Shown: positions 8,527-18,642 of the stretch, one piece after another
How positions within the stretch are numbered: position 1 is the stretch's first letter
Layout: the number at the start of each line of letters is the position of its first letter
Assembly: GCA_001870995.2 (NCBI GenBank)
Contig: MLAV02000003.1
Span: 405,038-469,037 of the forward strand
Direction of reading: 5' to 3'
DNA: 64,000 nucleotides
Origin: Chitinophaga sp. CB10
Lineage (GTDB): Bacteria; Bacteroidota; Bacteroidia; Chitinophagales; Chitinophagaceae
Notes under the pieces: model-generated
Told to the model about the DNA's origin: nothing
What the model saw: only the letters and a program-made list of their open reading frames with translations
Databases searched by the model: none
Made by a program: the position numbers and the translations under genes

Positions 8527-8535
8527 ACGGAAGCC

Positions 8536-9150
8536 ATGGTAGTGAGAGAAAGGATAATGGAGGCCGCCAGGAAAATGTTCAGATCATACGGCGTTAAAGG
8601 CGTAACCATGTTCGATATTGCGCGTGACTGCGGCATATCAAAAAAAACACTGTACGAGCATTTCGAAGATAAACAGTCCCTGATCAGCGAATCCATGCGC
8701 GAACTGCTGGATGACCACATCAGGTTCAACGCCGCCAACCAAACGGAATCCGCCAATGCCATCGAGGAACACCTGCAGCAAATGCAATTCATACGTTCCA
8801 AAGCCAGGACCCTGAATCCTGTCATGCTTTACGAAATCGAAAAATACCATCCGGATACCTGGAAAGAAGTAGTGAGTTTTAAGACCGAAAGTATCCTGTA
8901 CAGCATAAAAGAAAATCTAAAACGTGGTATCGCCGAAGGCCTGTACCGTAAAAACCTGGATATCGATATCGTTGCCCGCATGCGCCAACTGCAGCTGGAA
9001 GCAGCTTTTGACCCATCTCAATATCCGGCGGACGAGTACGAAATTCATCATGTAATGGAGGAAGTAACCACCCACTATATCATGGGTATCGCTTCCCCGC
9101 AAGGCCAACAGGTAGCATACCAGTATCTGCATAAAAAAGAAGAAGTATAA
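8536..9150 (+). CDS. Second TetR/AcrR family transcriptional regulator
   Basis: A 204-aa protein with the TetR DNA-binding pattern at residues 4-52 (RIMEAARKMFRSYGVKGVT, MFDIARDCGISKKTLYEHF.DK). It starts 9 nt after the first regulator ends and 27 nt precede the outer-membrane factor gene, so it is co-transcribed with both. The recognition helix (SKKTLYEHF) differs from that of the first regulator (SKASLYYYF), which suggests a different operator or a different signal. Confidence 0.93.
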   Translation: MVVRERIMEAARKMFRSYGVKGVTMFDIARDCGISKKTLYEHFEDKQSLISESMRELLDDHIRFNAANQTESANAIEEHLQQMQFIRSKARTLNPVMLYEIEKYHPDTWKEVVSFKTESILYSIKENLKRGIAEGLYRKNLDIDIVARMRQLQLEAAFDPSQYPADEYEIHHVMEEVTTHYIMGIASPQGQQVAYQYLHKKEEV

Positions 9151-9177
9151 AAACACTACAAGGCTAATCTAAACAGT

Positions 9178-10533
9178 ATGAAGCGATTAAAGTTGTCGCT
9201 TATCCTCCTGGTGGGGATAGGTGTATCTCATTGCTATGCCCAGGCTCCTCTCACGCTACAGGAAGCATTGAAATTTGCCATCAATAATAACCAGGGCCTC
9301 GCCAGAACTAAAATGGAAGAGGAAATGGGTAAGTTTAAAACCGCTGAAGTCCGCGCCCAGGCACTGCCGCAAATAAACGGTAACGCCAACTATACGGACA
9401 ACTTACAACTGGCAAAATCCATCCTCCCGGGTGATGTGATCGGACAACCGGGTAAAAACCTGGCAGTAGCCTTTGGCGTTAAATACAGTACCAGCGCCGG
9501 CGCTGAACTCAACCAGCAACTGTTCAACCAAAGCGTATTTACCGGCCTCAAAGCCGCTAAAGCCGGTGAGGAATATTATAAACTGCAAACGCAACAGTCC
9601 ACCGAAGACCTGATCTATAACGTGGCGCAGCTCTACTATGAACTGCTAATCACACAGGAAAATATCAAAAGCCTGGACTCCAACGTGCAGAAATTATCCA
9701 CTCTGGTAACGGTGACCAAATCCCAGTACGAGAACGGCCTCGCCAAAAAGATCGACCTCGACCGGATCAAGGTAAACCTCACCAACTACCAAACACAACG
9801 CATCCAGCTGTTAAACCAGTACGCCATGCAAACCAATAACCTCAAAAGGGTAATGGGCATGCCGCTGGAATCCGCCTTTGTAATACCTGCCGCCTCCCTG
9901 AAAGACATCGAGTCCTCCGCCGCACAGGTGCTGCAATACGAAGATATCAGCCTGGAAGACAGAACCGAAATGAAAGTCCTGCGTAAACAGGAAGAACTGC
10001 AAATCTTCCAGAAAAAAGCCTACCAGGCGGAATACTACCCCAGCCTCTCCCTCTTTGGCAGATACTCCTACAACGGGATGAGTAACCACTGGATGTTTGA
10101 CAAGAACGACCTGAACAGCACCCTCTGGTACGGTACCTCCGCAGTAGGGCTGTCGCTCCGCGTGCCCATCTTCGACGGGTTCGGCCGCCGCTCCAAAGTG
10201 AGCCAGGCCAACGTCGCCATCCGCCAGCTGAAATACGCCATGGACGAAACAAAACTGGCCCTCAACACCCAGTACGAAAATTCCAAACTGGCCATGCGCA
10301 CCAACATCACCGCCATTCAAACCCAGAAGGAGAATATGGACCTGGCCAACGAAGTGTACTATTCCACACAGAATAACTACAGCCTCGGCCTGGCTGGCCT
10401 TACGGACCTGCTCAACGCGGAAACCTCGCTGACCGACGCCCAGAACAGCTATAACGCTGCCCTGCTGCAGTATAAACTCGCTGAACTGGATATGATCAAA
10501 AGTAAAGGCAACCTGAAATCTCTTCTAAACTAA
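9178..10533 (+). CDS. TolC-family outer membrane efflux protein
   Basis: Outer-membrane channel of a tripartite efflux pump, 451 aa. A Sec signal peptide ends at CYAQ (about residue 23). The mature protein starts with the typical PLTLQEALKFAINNN and contains the two internally repeated coiled-coil halves (around 130-250 and 340-440), the second including AGLTDLLNAETSLTDAQNSY, the TolC/OEP pattern. The next genes encode the periplasmic adaptor and the RND pump. Confidence 0.95.
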   Translation: MKRLKLSLILLVGIGVSHCYAQAPLTLQEALKFAINNNQGLARTKMEEEMGKFKTAEVRAQALPQINGNANYTDNLQLAKSILPGDVIGQPGKNLAVAFGVKYSTSAGAELNQQLFNQSVFTGLKAAKAGEEYYKLQTQQSTEDLIYNVAQLYYELLITQENIKSLDSNVQKLSTLVTVTKSQYENGLAKKIDLDRIKVNLTNYQTQRIQLLNQYAMQTNNLKRVMGMPLESAFVIPAASLKDIESSAAQVLQYEDISLEDRTEMKVLRKQEELQIFQKKAYQAEYYPSLSLFGRYSYNGMSNHWMFDKNDLNSTLWYGTSAVGLSLRVPIFDGFGRRSKVSQANVAIRQLKYAMDETKLALNTQYENSKLAMRTNITAIQTQKENMDLANEVYYSTQNNYSLGLAGLTDLLNAETSLTDAQNSYNAALLQYKLAELDMIKSKGNLKSLLN

Positions 10534-10593
10534 ACGCATAAACGAAAAATTACCTGCTGAAAAGCAAGACATAAACAATCAAACTATTTGCAG

Positions 10594-11664
10594 ATGAAAA
10601 AAATAATTATCTGGGGACTGGTTACTGTTGGAGCGGTGGTACTGATCATGTGGAAACTCAACGCCAATAAAAAAGCAAACGAAGCTAAAATCGAATTCGT
10701 AAAACAAAGCAACATAGGCGATATTCCTGTACTGGTACAGAAAGTATCCCGCAACGATTTTGCCAACGGCTTCCTCGCCAACGGTAACTTCACGCCTATA
10801 CGTGAACTCACCTACCTGGCGGAAACCTCCGGCCGTATTACCAAACTGCTGGTCGACGAAGGCAGCGTAGTGAAACAGGGCCAGCCCATCGCCTACATCG
10901 ACGGGGAAATCATCAACACCGACCTCGAATCTGCCAGGGCCAACCTCGAACAGCTGAAAGTAGATAAAGACCGCTACGAAGCCGCTTTCAAAACCGGCGG
11001 CGTTACCCAGAAACAGGTAGACGATGCCCGCCTGCAGTACGACCTGGCTAAAACCCGCTACGATGCCGCCAGCCGCCGCGTAAGGGATACCTACGTGAAA
11101 GCGCCCATCTCCGGCGTGATCAACAAAAAATACGTGGAACAGGGCGCCTACCTCTCGCCAGGTAACAAAATGTTTGACATCGTGGATGTTACCCGCCTGA
11201 AACTGGCCGTAGCCGTACCTGAAACTCAGGTGGTCGGACTCAAAAAAGGACAGAAAGTAACCGTAACTTCTTCCGTATTCCCCGAAACCCAATACAGTGC
11301 AGTCATCACTTTCATCGCAGCCAAAGGCGACAACTCCCTGAACTACCCGGTAGAAATGGAAGTGGCCAACATGAGCGATAAGGAACTCAAAGCCGGTATG
11401 TACGGCACCGCGCACTTCACTTCCCCTGAAACGGATAAAGCCATCTTCATTGCACGCACCGCCTTCATCGGTGGCGTTAACAGCAACGAAGTTTATGTAA
11501 TGGAAAACAATGTGGCCAAAAAACGTAAAGTGGTTGCCGGCCGCATCATCGGCGATCAGGTGGAAATACGGGAAGGCCTCAACGACGGCGAAACCGTGAT
11601 CACCAGCGGACAGATTAACCTGACCGACGGCGCCCGGGTAACCGTGCAGCAGGCTGCCAAATAA
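10594..11664 (+). CDS. RND efflux periplasmic adaptor subunit (membrane fusion protein)
   Basis: A 356-aa adaptor linking the RND pump to the outer-membrane channel. A single N-terminal membrane anchor (IIIWGLVTVGAVVLIMW) is followed by the split lipoyl domain (ITKLLVDEGSVVKQGQPIAYID and VRDTYVKAPISGVINKKYVEQGAYL) around a coiled-coil hairpin (about residues 110-155), then beta-barrel and membrane-proximal domains ending GLNDGETVITSGQINLTDGARV. I use the ATG at 10594; two codons upstream is a less likely TTG. It lies between the channel and the pump genes. Confidence 0.95.
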   Translation: MKKIIIWGLVTVGAVVLIMWKLNANKKANEAKIEFVKQSNIGDIPVLVQKVSRNDFANGFLANGNFTPIRELTYLAETSGRITKLLVDEGSVVKQGQPIAYIDGEIINTDLESARANLEQLKVDKDRYEAAFKTGGVTQKQVDDARLQYDLAKTRYDAASRRVRDTYVKAPISGVINKKYVEQGAYLSPGNKMFDIVDVTRLKLAVAVPETQVVGLKKGQKVTVTSSVFPETQYSAVITFIAAKGDNSLNYPVEMEVANMSDKELKAGMYGTAHFTSPETDKAIFIARTAFIGGVNSNEVYVMENNVAKKRKVVAGRIIGDQVEIREGLNDGETVITSGQINLTDGARVTVQQAAK

Positions 11665-11701
11665 GACATGCGTAACTGGTGACTGATCAAACTCTTGGAA
11701 C

Positions 11702-14700
11702 ATGAAGATTACTGAAGTATCGATAAAAAGACCTACCATCGTGGTGGTGGTATTTACCATCCTCACCTTGCTGGGTATCATGAGCTATAAAGCGCTGAAC
11801 TATGAGCTACTGCCTAAGTTCAGCTCCCCGATCGTAACAATCTCCACGGTGTACCCCGGCGCCTCCCCTAACGAGGTGGAAAGTACGATCACCAAAAAAA
11901 TTGAAGATGCGGTGGCATCCATGGAAAAGGTAAAGAAGATTATTTCCAAATCCTCTGAAAGCCTCTCCGTTATTACCGTTGAGCTGAATAACGATGCCGA
12001 CGTAGACATTGCCCTGCAGGATGCGCAACGCAAGGTAAACGCCATCCTGGCGGACCTGCCGGGGGACGCAAAGCCGCCTTCCCTGAATAAGTTCTCCCTC
12101 GATGACCTGCCGATCATGACGCTGTCTGCCACTGCCAATATGGACGACAAAGCCTTCTATGATCTGATGGACAAAAAGATACAGCCTATCCTCTCCCGCC
12201 TGCCGGGCGTGGCGCAGGTATCCCTCATCGGCGGCCAGGAACGCGAAATCCAGGTAAACGTTGATCCAAAGAAGTTACAGGCATTCGGCATGTCCATCAT
12301 GGAACTGCGCCAGCTCATCACCAACGCCAATATGGACTTCCCTACCGGTAAGGTAAAAACCGCCGACCAGCAGATACTCATCCGCCTGGCCGGTAAATAT
12401 AAAAGCGTAGACCAGCTGCGTAACCTCGTGGTGAAAACTACCGACGATGGCACACAGGTACGCCTGCTCGACGTGGCGGACGTTCAGGACGCGCAGAAAG
12501 ACGCCGAACGTATTGCCCGTGTGGACGGCGTAAACGCGATCGCCCTCCAGGTGCAAAAGCAAACCGATGCCAACGCGGTAACGGTATCCGAAGAAATGAA
12601 AAAGGCGATCGACCGGATTCAGCACGAGTATGCAGCCAACAAACTGCAAATCCTCGTGGCGAACGACTCCTCCGAGTTTACCCTGGAATCGGCCAACTCC
12701 GTTATCCATGACCTTATCCTCGCGGTAATCCTCGTGGCGGCGGTAATGCTCCTGTTCCTCCACAGTATCCGCAGTGCGCTCTTCGTAATGATCTCCATCC
12801 CGGCCTCCCTGGTGGCTACCTTCATCGGTATGAAGCTGATGGGCTTCTCGCTCAACCTCATGTCCCTCCTGGGGCTGTCGCTGGTGGTAGGTATCCTCGT
12901 GGATGATGCGATCGTAGTACTGGAAAACATCTATCGCCACATGGAGATGGGTAAAAACCGCGTACGCGCCGCGTTTGACGGGGTGAAAGAGATCGGGTTC
13001 ACCGTAACCTCCATTACCCTGGTAATCGTGGTGGTGTTCCTCCCTATCTCCTTAACCAACGAGCTGGTATCCAAGATCCTCCGCGAGTTCTGCGTGGTGG
13101 TAATGATTTCCACGATGCTGTCGTTACTGTCATCGTTTATGATCGTGCCGCTGCTCTCCTCCCGCTTCGGTAAGCTGGAACATATCACGGGTAAGAATGT
13201 ATTCGAAAAATTCATCCTCTGGTTCGAAAAGCAACTGAGCAAATTCACCGCCTGGATGACGGACCTGCTGCGCTGGTCGTTGAACCATAAGCGTTATGCC
13301 CTCGGTTTCTCCATCCTGCTGCTGGTGCTGTCTTTCATGCTGGTAGGTAAAGGTTACATCGGCGGGGAGTTTATCCCTAAGGGCGACCGTGGCCAGTTCA
13401 TCGTCATGCTGGAAATGCCGAAAGATGCATCTGTACAGCAGTCCAACCTGAACACCCGGAAAGCGGAAGCTTACCTGAATAAGAAAAGCGAAATCACCCG
13501 TTTGATCACGACCGTAGGTCAAACCTCGGAAGATGGTTTCGGAACCTCTCAATCCACCGCGTATAAAGCAGAGATCACCGTGATGATGGTGCCGGCTGAA
13601 ATGCGTACGGAGGGTTCCGACATCTACGCGGCAAAAATCAAGAAGGAACTCAAAGCCCTGCTGCCTGGCGTAAAGGTTAAAACCACTGACGTGAGCATCC
13701 TAGGTACCGCGGAACGCGCGCCGGTGGAACTCGTGGTGATGGGCTCCGAGCTGGACAGCGTTATGGCCTTTGCCAAACGCGCCATGGATACCCTCAAAAC
13801 CGTACCTGGCGCCACAGAGGTGAAGCTCTCCGTGGAAGAAGGTAACCCTGAGATCAACGTGCAGGTGGACCGGGATAAGATGGCCGCGCTGGGCCTCACC
13901 CTGGATAATGTGGGCGGTACCATGCAAACAGCTTTCAGCGGTACGGCGGATGATTCCAAGGTGAAATTCCGCCAGGGCGACTATGAATACGATATTAACA
14001 TCCGCTTCGACGATTTCAACAGGAAGAACCTGGAAGACGTGGCCAACATACAATTCAGAAATAATAAAGGCCAACTCATAAAATTGTCGCAATTTGCAGC
14101 CGTAACCGAAGGCTCCGGTCCCAGCCACCTGGAAAGACGCGATAAAAACACCTCTGTTTCTGTACAGTCGCAGGTAATGGGTCGCCCTTCCGGTACTGTC
14201 ACACAGGAGTTCCAGGCTAAGCTGGAAAAAATGGAAAGGCCCGCAGGCGTCAGCTATCTCTTTGGCGGGGATGCGGAAAACCAGGGTGATTCCAACAGCA
14301 CGCTGGGCGTTGCCTTGCTGATTTCCATAGTAATGGTGTACCTGATCATGGTGGCACTGTATGACAACTACATTTATCCATTCGTTGTATTATTCTCCAT
14401 ACCGCTGGCGGTAATCGGCGCCCTGCTGGCATTGGCGCTGACCAACAATACGCTGAACATCTTCACCATCCTGGGTATGATCATGCTGATCGGCCTCGTA
14501 GCGAAGAATGCGATCATATTGGTGGACTTTACCAACCAGATGAAGGAACAGGGCCAGAGTACGTTTGATGCGCTGATTCATGCGAACAACGCGCGTCTGC
14601 GTCCGATCCTGATGACGACCATCGCGATGGTGATCGGTATGTTGCCGATTGCGCTGGCAACAGGCGGCGTAGCTTCGATCAACAACGGTCTGGCATGGGT

Positions 14701-14884
14701 AATTATCGGTGGTCTGATCAGCTCCATGTTCCTCACGCTGATCGTGGTGCCGGTGATCTACATGATTGTGGATAAAATCATGGCCCGCTTCGGCATCGGC
14801 AAGCTGTCCAAAAAGCGTTACATCCGCCAGCGCATGGTGGCCTCCTACGAAGAGGTGCCTTTAAGCGAAGCGCATATGAACTAA
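11702..14884 (+). CDS. RND multidrug efflux pump, HAE1-type permease
   Basis: Inner-membrane proton-driven pump of 1060 aa, the usual size of AcrB-like proteins. It has the N-terminal helix (RPTIVVVVFTILTLLGIMSY), two large periplasmic loops and two blocks of helices. The first block carries VVGILVDDAIVVLENIYRH, in which the paired Asp residues relay protons. The second block has GLVAKNAIILVDF. The porter-domain phrase VYPGASPNEVE is also present. Substrates cannot be inferred; the adjacent TetR pair suggests a toxic compound or drug. A terminator follows 85 nt downstream. Confidence 0.96.
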   Translation: MKITEVSIKRPTIVVVVFTILTLLGIMSYKALNYELLPKFSSPIVTISTVYPGASPNEVESTITKKIEDAVASMEKVKKIISKSSESLSVITVELNNDADVDIALQDAQRKVNAILADLPGDAKPPSLNKFSLDDLPIMTLSATANMDDKAFYDLMDKKIQPILSRLPGVAQVSLIGGQEREIQVNVDPKKLQAFGMSIMELRQLITNANMDFPTGKVKTADQQILIRLAGKYKSVDQLRNLVVKTTDDGTQVRLLDVADVQDAQKDAERIARVDGVNAIALQVQKQTDANAVTVSEEMKKAIDRIQHEYAANKLQILVANDSSEFTLESANSVIHDLILAVILVAAVMLLFLHSIRSALFVMISIPASLVATFIGMKLMGFSLNLMSLLGLSLVVGILVDDAIVVLENIYRHMEMGKNRVRAAFDGVKEIGFTVTSITLVIVVVFLPISLTNELVSKILREFCVVVMISTMLSLLSSFMIVPLLSSRFGKLEHITGKNVFEKFILWFEKQLSKFTAWMTDLLRWSLNHKRYALGFSILLLVLSFMLVGKGYIGGEFIPKGDRGQFIVMLEMPKDASVQQSNLNTRKAEAYLNKKSEITRLITTVGQTSEDGFGTSQSTAYKAEITVMMVPAEMRTEGSDIYAAKIKKELKALLPGVKVKTTDVSILGTAERAPVELVVMGSELDSVMAFAKRAMDTLKTVPGATEVKLSVEEGNPEINVQVDRDKMAALGLTLDNVGGTMQTAFSGTADDSKVKFRQGDYEYDINIRFDDFNRKNLEDVANIQFRNNKGQLIKLSQFAAVTEGSGPSHLERRDKNTSVSVQSQVMGRPSGTVTQEFQAKLEKMERPAGVSYLFGGDAENQGDSNSTLGVALLISIVMVYLIMVALYDNYIYPFVVLFSIPLAVIGALLALALTNNTLNIFTILGMIMLIGLVAKNAIILVDFTNQMKEQGQSTFDALIHANNARLRPILMTTIAMVIGMLPIALATGGVASINNGLAWVIIGGLISSMFLTLIVVPVIYMIVDKIMARFGIGKLSKKRYIRQRMVASYEEVPLSEAHMN

Positions 14885-14969
14885 AACGCAGGCTGATTGA
14901 TTATATCAGTATGCCCGATCATATTTAAGTCTTGTTACTAACAGTGTAACAGTTGTAGGTTTAGGTAAT

Positions 14970-15006
14970 AGCCGGAATATTCTTATTCCGGCTTGTTTTT
15001 TTTTAT
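14970..15006 (+). terminator. Terminator of the RND efflux operon
   Basis: AGCCGGAATA / TATTCCGGCT stem with a T-rich tail (TTTTTTTTT after GCTTG). Confidence 0.9.
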
Positions 15007-15104
15007 ATATAGGGGGAAAGATTTAATGCTGCTGCAGGCTAGTGCTGCGGCCTTGCAGTAAATGAAGCAATGGCCATGCCGGTGGCATCGCCTGTCCTGA
15101 AATG

Positions 15105-15138
15105 CAAAAAACGGACAGGAGTGCCCTGCCCGTTTTTA
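15105..15138 (-). terminator. Terminator of the glycosyltransferase gene
   Basis: Near-perfect hairpin AAACGGGCAGGG / CCTGTCCGTTTT on the minus strand followed by a T run, just after the stop at 15157. It can also work on the plus strand as a backup to the RND terminator. Confidence 0.8.
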
Positions 15139-15156
15139 ATATGTTGCCGTGATGAT

Positions 15157-16071
15157 TTAGCTGATGAGTTTATAATTTTTATACTCCCCTATCCGCCAGC
15201 CGGTAATTTTTTCTATTTCGTGCAATACCCTGTGTCTGGGTTTGAACCTGCCCCGGGAAGGATCGTATTTGAATTCCCAGTTCTGCTGGGCAATCACTTC
15301 CGCCATCACTACCGGATGCGTTCCTTCAAAAGGCGCCAGGATATCGATTACGCCGTGAAAATCAAATGGCTCCGCTTCCTGGTTGAATTCAGGGGAAGTA
15401 TTGCCCTGCGAGTAGTAGCTGCCGAATTTTTTGATCTTACCTCCCAGCAGGTAAGGATTACGGCAGTAGGAATAATGGTAGATGCGGGCCTGCAGCTTTT
15501 TTACTTTCAGCTTAACGCCGTTTTTCTTTTCATCTTCCAGGTAAGCCGCCTCGGATTCATAGAGCCGGAAGCCCTGGGAATCGCGGTAGCTGAACACCCT
15601 CGGATCGTTACGCGTAATGCGGATTTCCTTACTGTGCCATTTCCGGGTAGGCCCGATGTGCTTGTAGTCGCCAATGAAATGGTAGAAAGGGAAAAGGAAC
15701 CCATCCACTTTCTTGTCGTCCAGGTGATCCTCCATGGCCTGCCTGATCTCGGCAAGGTCCTGCTCATGGATCACTTCATCCGACTGGATGTGGAATGCCC
15801 AGTCCGCATCCGGGGAAATGGCTTTCAGCCCGATGTTGGCCTGCTGGGCGAAGATTTTTCCGCCTTTGGTCATCGCCGGGTCCCACTCTGTATCGATGAT
15901 ACGGATTTTGGGCGAGCCGATGGCCTCAATGGCTTCCCGGGTGCCGTCGTCACTTTTACCTACAACGGCAATGAATTCGTCTACGATCGGTAAAACGGAA
16001 GTAATAGATTGAATAACAGGGTAGCCATACGCAAAACTGTTGCGCATGTACGAGTATCCACTTACTTTCAT
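15157..16071 (-). CDS. Glycosyltransferase family 2-like protein
   Basis: A 304-aa protein with a GT-A start: MKVSGYSYMRN, then PVIQSITSVLPIVDEFIAVVGKSDDGTRE. In GT2 enzymes this is a 'strategy' loop with a DGT/DGS motif after the first strands. HIQSDEVIHEQD is in the place of the DxD-type metal-binding segment. Many aromatic residues in the C-terminal half (FYHFIGDYKHIG, YHYSY) are also usual. The acceptor and donor sugars are unknown. There are no membrane segments, so it is probably cytoplasmic. The gene is monocistronic. Confidence 0.75.
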   Translation of the reverse strand: MKVSGYSYMRNSFAYGYPVIQSITSVLPIVDEFIAVVGKSDDGTREAIEAIGSPKIRIIDTEWDPAMTKGGKIFAQQANIGLKAISPDADWAFHIQSDEVIHEQDLAEIRQAMEDHLDDKKVDGFLFPFYHFIGDYKHIGPTRKWHSKEIRITRNDPRVFSYRDSQGFRLYESEAAYLEDEKKNGVKLKVKKLQARIYHYSYCRNPYLLGGKIKKFGSYYSQGNTSPEFNQEAEPFDFHGVIDILAPFEGTHPVVMAEVIAQQNWEFKYDPSRGRFKPRHRVLHEIEKITGWRIGEYKNYKLIS

Positions 16072-16230
16072 AGGATGACAGTTTTATAAATTTTTAGTCG
16101 CATGTTGATATCTAAAGTGTGATCGCGCTTGGCATAGCTCCCGCCGGGCGGGATGTGACAGTACAGTTCATCAATAATCGTTCAAAAATAGCTAAAAAAG
16201 AACGATAACGGTAGCGGATATGTTAAAATG

Positions 16231-16266
16231 AGGCGGGCCGCTCCGTGGGAAGCGGCCCGCCTTTTA
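16231..16266 (-). terminator. Terminator of the NAD salvage operon
   Basis: Strong 11-bp stem GGCGGGCCGCT / AGCGGCCCGCC with short T tails on both sides, 27 nt beyond the nadV stop. Confidence 0.75.
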
Positions 16267-16292
16267 TCCTCAGGGGGAATTTGAAGGTACTG

Positions 16293-17708
16293 TTAAAGTT
16301 TGGCGTTATGCCTCACCTCGTCAAAGGTGATGCTGCCGGTGAGGTGACCGTTTTCGAAGACGGTGATCAGCTGGTCTTCCAGTTCAGGGCGCTCATTTTC
16401 CCGGAGGGTGGCAAACTGGCCGTTATCCAGTACCAGTTTGAGCTTGCCGGCTTTTGACTTCTTGGAGGAAGTGCGCAGGTTACCCTGGGCGTCCAGTTCC
16501 ACAGGGCTTTTCTGTACGTCTATGTGCTGGCCGTTCACCTGGGCATAGGAGCATTTGAGCGCAAACTCCTGGGTGTCCCGGTTGACCCGTTGCAGGAGGG
16601 CGCCGCCCATGCCCAGCACCAGGTTTTCAGCGCTGATGCCGGCCTCCGCGAGCGCGGCAAAAATGCCGGGGATAGAGCTGTAGCTGATGCCATCCCCCTG
16701 GATAACGCGTACCTGCGGCGGTAATACCTTGTATCCCTTTTCATTCACGGTGTACCCGAATTTCTCCATCAGGATGTGGAATACCCGCAGCAGGGTTTGT
16801 ACAGGGTCGCCGCTGTCCGGGCGGATGACGAGCGTACCCTGGCGGGCCAGGATCTGGTCCCTTAGTTCAGTGCCCCAATACTGCTCGCAGGCACGGAAGA
16901 TGTTGTAAGAGTCTGATACGCAGGCGATAGTTCCGGTGGGGAAGGTGTTCAGTACGTGTTTGAAAATTTCCAGTTCACCTTCTTCGCCGAGCAGGGTACA
17001 AATGCTATGTTCAGTAGCAGGGATGGAAAGGCCGGGGGCGGTTTTTGCCTGGTAGTAACGTTTAGCGTAGGTAGATCCGGCAATGGTATCGCTTCCGGAG
17101 AAGCTCACCAGGTGGGCGCTGCCGCCGATGCCGGCGCTTTCCACGGAGCTGGCGCCGCGGAAGCCGAAGTCGTTCAGCACGAAGTCGATACCGGCGAAAG
17201 CAGCTGCGGAAGCAGTTTGCTCGTAATATTGTTTCACTACTTTTTTAATCTCCCTGGATACGGTGGCCACGGTACATGGGTACCAAACCTGCATCAGCAG
17301 GGTTTCCAGGAAGTTGGTCAGCCAGTAGCAACTGGGGTCGGTATTCTCGATGGTCATCAGCACGTTCCTAACGGGAACGACTGTACCTTCTTTCACGGCT
17401 TTAATCCGGATGGGCAGCTTACCGCCGTGTTTTTCAATAATATATTCAAACCGGCTGCGGTCAAAGATATCGTCGCGTCCGAATACTTCCAGCAGTTCCT
17501 TTCCGGCTTCATCCAGCTTTTCTTTCGTTATTACGACTCCTTCCAGGTATTCCCTGAGGAAGTACTGCAGCCCGTAGAACACGGTTTCATCGAATTTGCC
17601 TCCCCGGCTCTCCAGGTAAGAGTAGATGTATTCAGTACCGGGAATGTATAATTTATGGTGAGAGTATTTATAGGCGTCTGCGAGGAGGATAAGATTTTCT
17701 TTTGTCAT
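16293..17708 (-). CDS. nadV: Nicotinamide phosphoribosyltransferase (NAMPT/NadV)
   Basis: Converts nicotinamide plus PRPP to nicotinamide mononucleotide, the first step of the two-step NAD salvage route. The 471-aa protein follows the NAMPT pattern closely: NDFGFRGASSVESAGIGGSAHLV, PATEHSI, SDSYNIFRACEQYWG, IRPDSGDP, VIQGDGI and a GMGGALLQ.VNRDT block, covering the catalytic His and the Asp and Arg residues that hold nicotinamide and PRPP. It starts 11 nt after nadM, so the two sequential enzymes are made from one message. It lies downstream of the NrtR repressor gene. Confidence 0.95.
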   Translation of the reverse strand: MTKENLILLADAYKYSHHKLYIPGTEYIYSYLESRGGKFDETVFYGLQYFLREYLEGVVITKEKLDEAGKELLEVFGRDDIFDRSRFEYIIEKHGGKLPIRIKAVKEGTVVPVRNVLMTIENTDPSCYWLTNFLETLLMQVWYPCTVATVSREIKKVVKQYYEQTASAAAFAGIDFVLNDFGFRGASSVESAGIGGSAHLVSFSGSDTIAGSTYAKRYYQAKTAPGLSIPATEHSICTLLGEEGELEIFKHVLNTFPTGTIACVSDSYNIFRACEQYWGTELRDQILARQGTLVIRPDSGDPVQTLLRVFHILMEKFGYTVNEKGYKVLPPQVRVIQGDGISYSSIPGIFAALAEAGISAENLVLGMGGALLQRVNRDTQEFALKCSYAQVNGQHIDVQKSPVELDAQGNLRTSSKKSKAGKLKLVLDNGQFATLRENERPELEDQLITVFENGHLTGSITFDEVRHNAKL

Positions 17709-17719
17709 GGCCGGAAAAT

Positions 17720-18631
17720 TTAAGCTTGGGTAAAGTATTTATTGAACAGTTGGCGGAGCAATGGGATATGCGTGTCCGTTATAACGCCATCGTCTATCAG
17801 CTGTGGGATATCTTTTACGTTGATCCACCGGAGCGCTTCCAGGTCGTCGCCAGCGGCGGGTTCGCCGTAAACGAGGCTGGTGGCAAAGAGAGTGGTGATG
17901 ATCTTATTGGTTTCGCTGCGGTAGCGCCAGTCGTCCACCCGGAGGGAGGTCACATATTCCAGGGGGCTTACCTCAAAGTCGCCGCACTCTTCCTGTAGCT
18001 CCCGCCTGGCCGCCAGCTCGAAAGATTCGTCCGTAGGGTCGGAGAATCCGCCGGGGAGCCGCCATTCGCCTTCATTCGGCTTTTTGCCAAGCAGCAGTTC
18101 TGTATAATTGTTGCGGAATACGGCAATGTCGACGGTAGCGTAAACAGCAGGAAACAGGCTGTAAGTACTGTAGATAACACCCGCGCGGAACTCCTCCGTG
18201 TCAAATACCTTATCGGAAATCGCTTCGCGCAGGGCGGTAGCGTTGTAGTCCTTCACGGGGGCGAGGGCCTGGGTTTTATATTTACCGCTGTAGGTACTGA
18301 TAAAGCTATCGCGGCTGCCGTAGAGCAGGAAGGTTTCATGCGGGAAGTTCGTATGGAGCAGTTCATCCAGCTTGTTGGACCATACTTTGTCGGACTTTTG
18401 ATCGCTGAGCGGGAGCACGATTATTTCCGGGAACAGCTGTTTGATCATTCGTTCGCGGGTATAATAATCCAATGGATTTTTGCGGCTGCCCTTTACCGGG
18501 CTTACGCCTAACACAATCAGAACGCGGTTGTGCTTTTCCTTTACCTGTCTGATTATTTCCAGGTGCCCTTCGTGCAGGGCGGGTGTTTGGAACCTGGCGA
18601 TAATAACTCCTGTGGGCTTTGTTACTTGCAT
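17720..18631 (-). CDS. nadM: Bifunctional NMN adenylyltransferase / Nudix hydrolase (NadM-Nudix)
   Basis: A fusion of 303 aa. Residues 1-165 are a nucleotidyltransferase domain (IARFQTPALHEGH with the HxGH motif, and the late YNATALREAI segment that contacts ATP phosphates). It makes NAD from NMN and ATP. Residues 170-303 are a Nudix domain with an intact box (RRELQEECGD); in characterised fusions it hydrolyses ADP-ribose. It is the first gene behind a promoter that overlaps a palindrome matching an NrtR-type operator, and is followed by nadV, which supplies its substrate. Confidence 0.95.
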   Translation of the reverse strand: MQVTKPTGVIIARFQTPALHEGHLEIIRQVKEKHNRVLIVLGVSPVKGSRKNPLDYYTRERMIKQLFPEIIVLPLSDQKSDKVWSNKLDELLHTNFPHETFLLYGSRDSFISTYSGKYKTQALAPVKDYNATALREAISDKVFDTEEFRAGVIYSTYSLFPAVYATVDIAVFRNNYTELLLGKKPNEGEWRLPGGFSDPTDESFELAARRELQEECGDFEVSPLEYVTSLRVDDWRYRSETNKIITTLFATSLVYGEPAAGDDLEALRWINVKDIPQLIDDGVITDTHIPLLRQLFNKYFTQA

Positions 18632-18642
18632 CTTCGAGCTAT

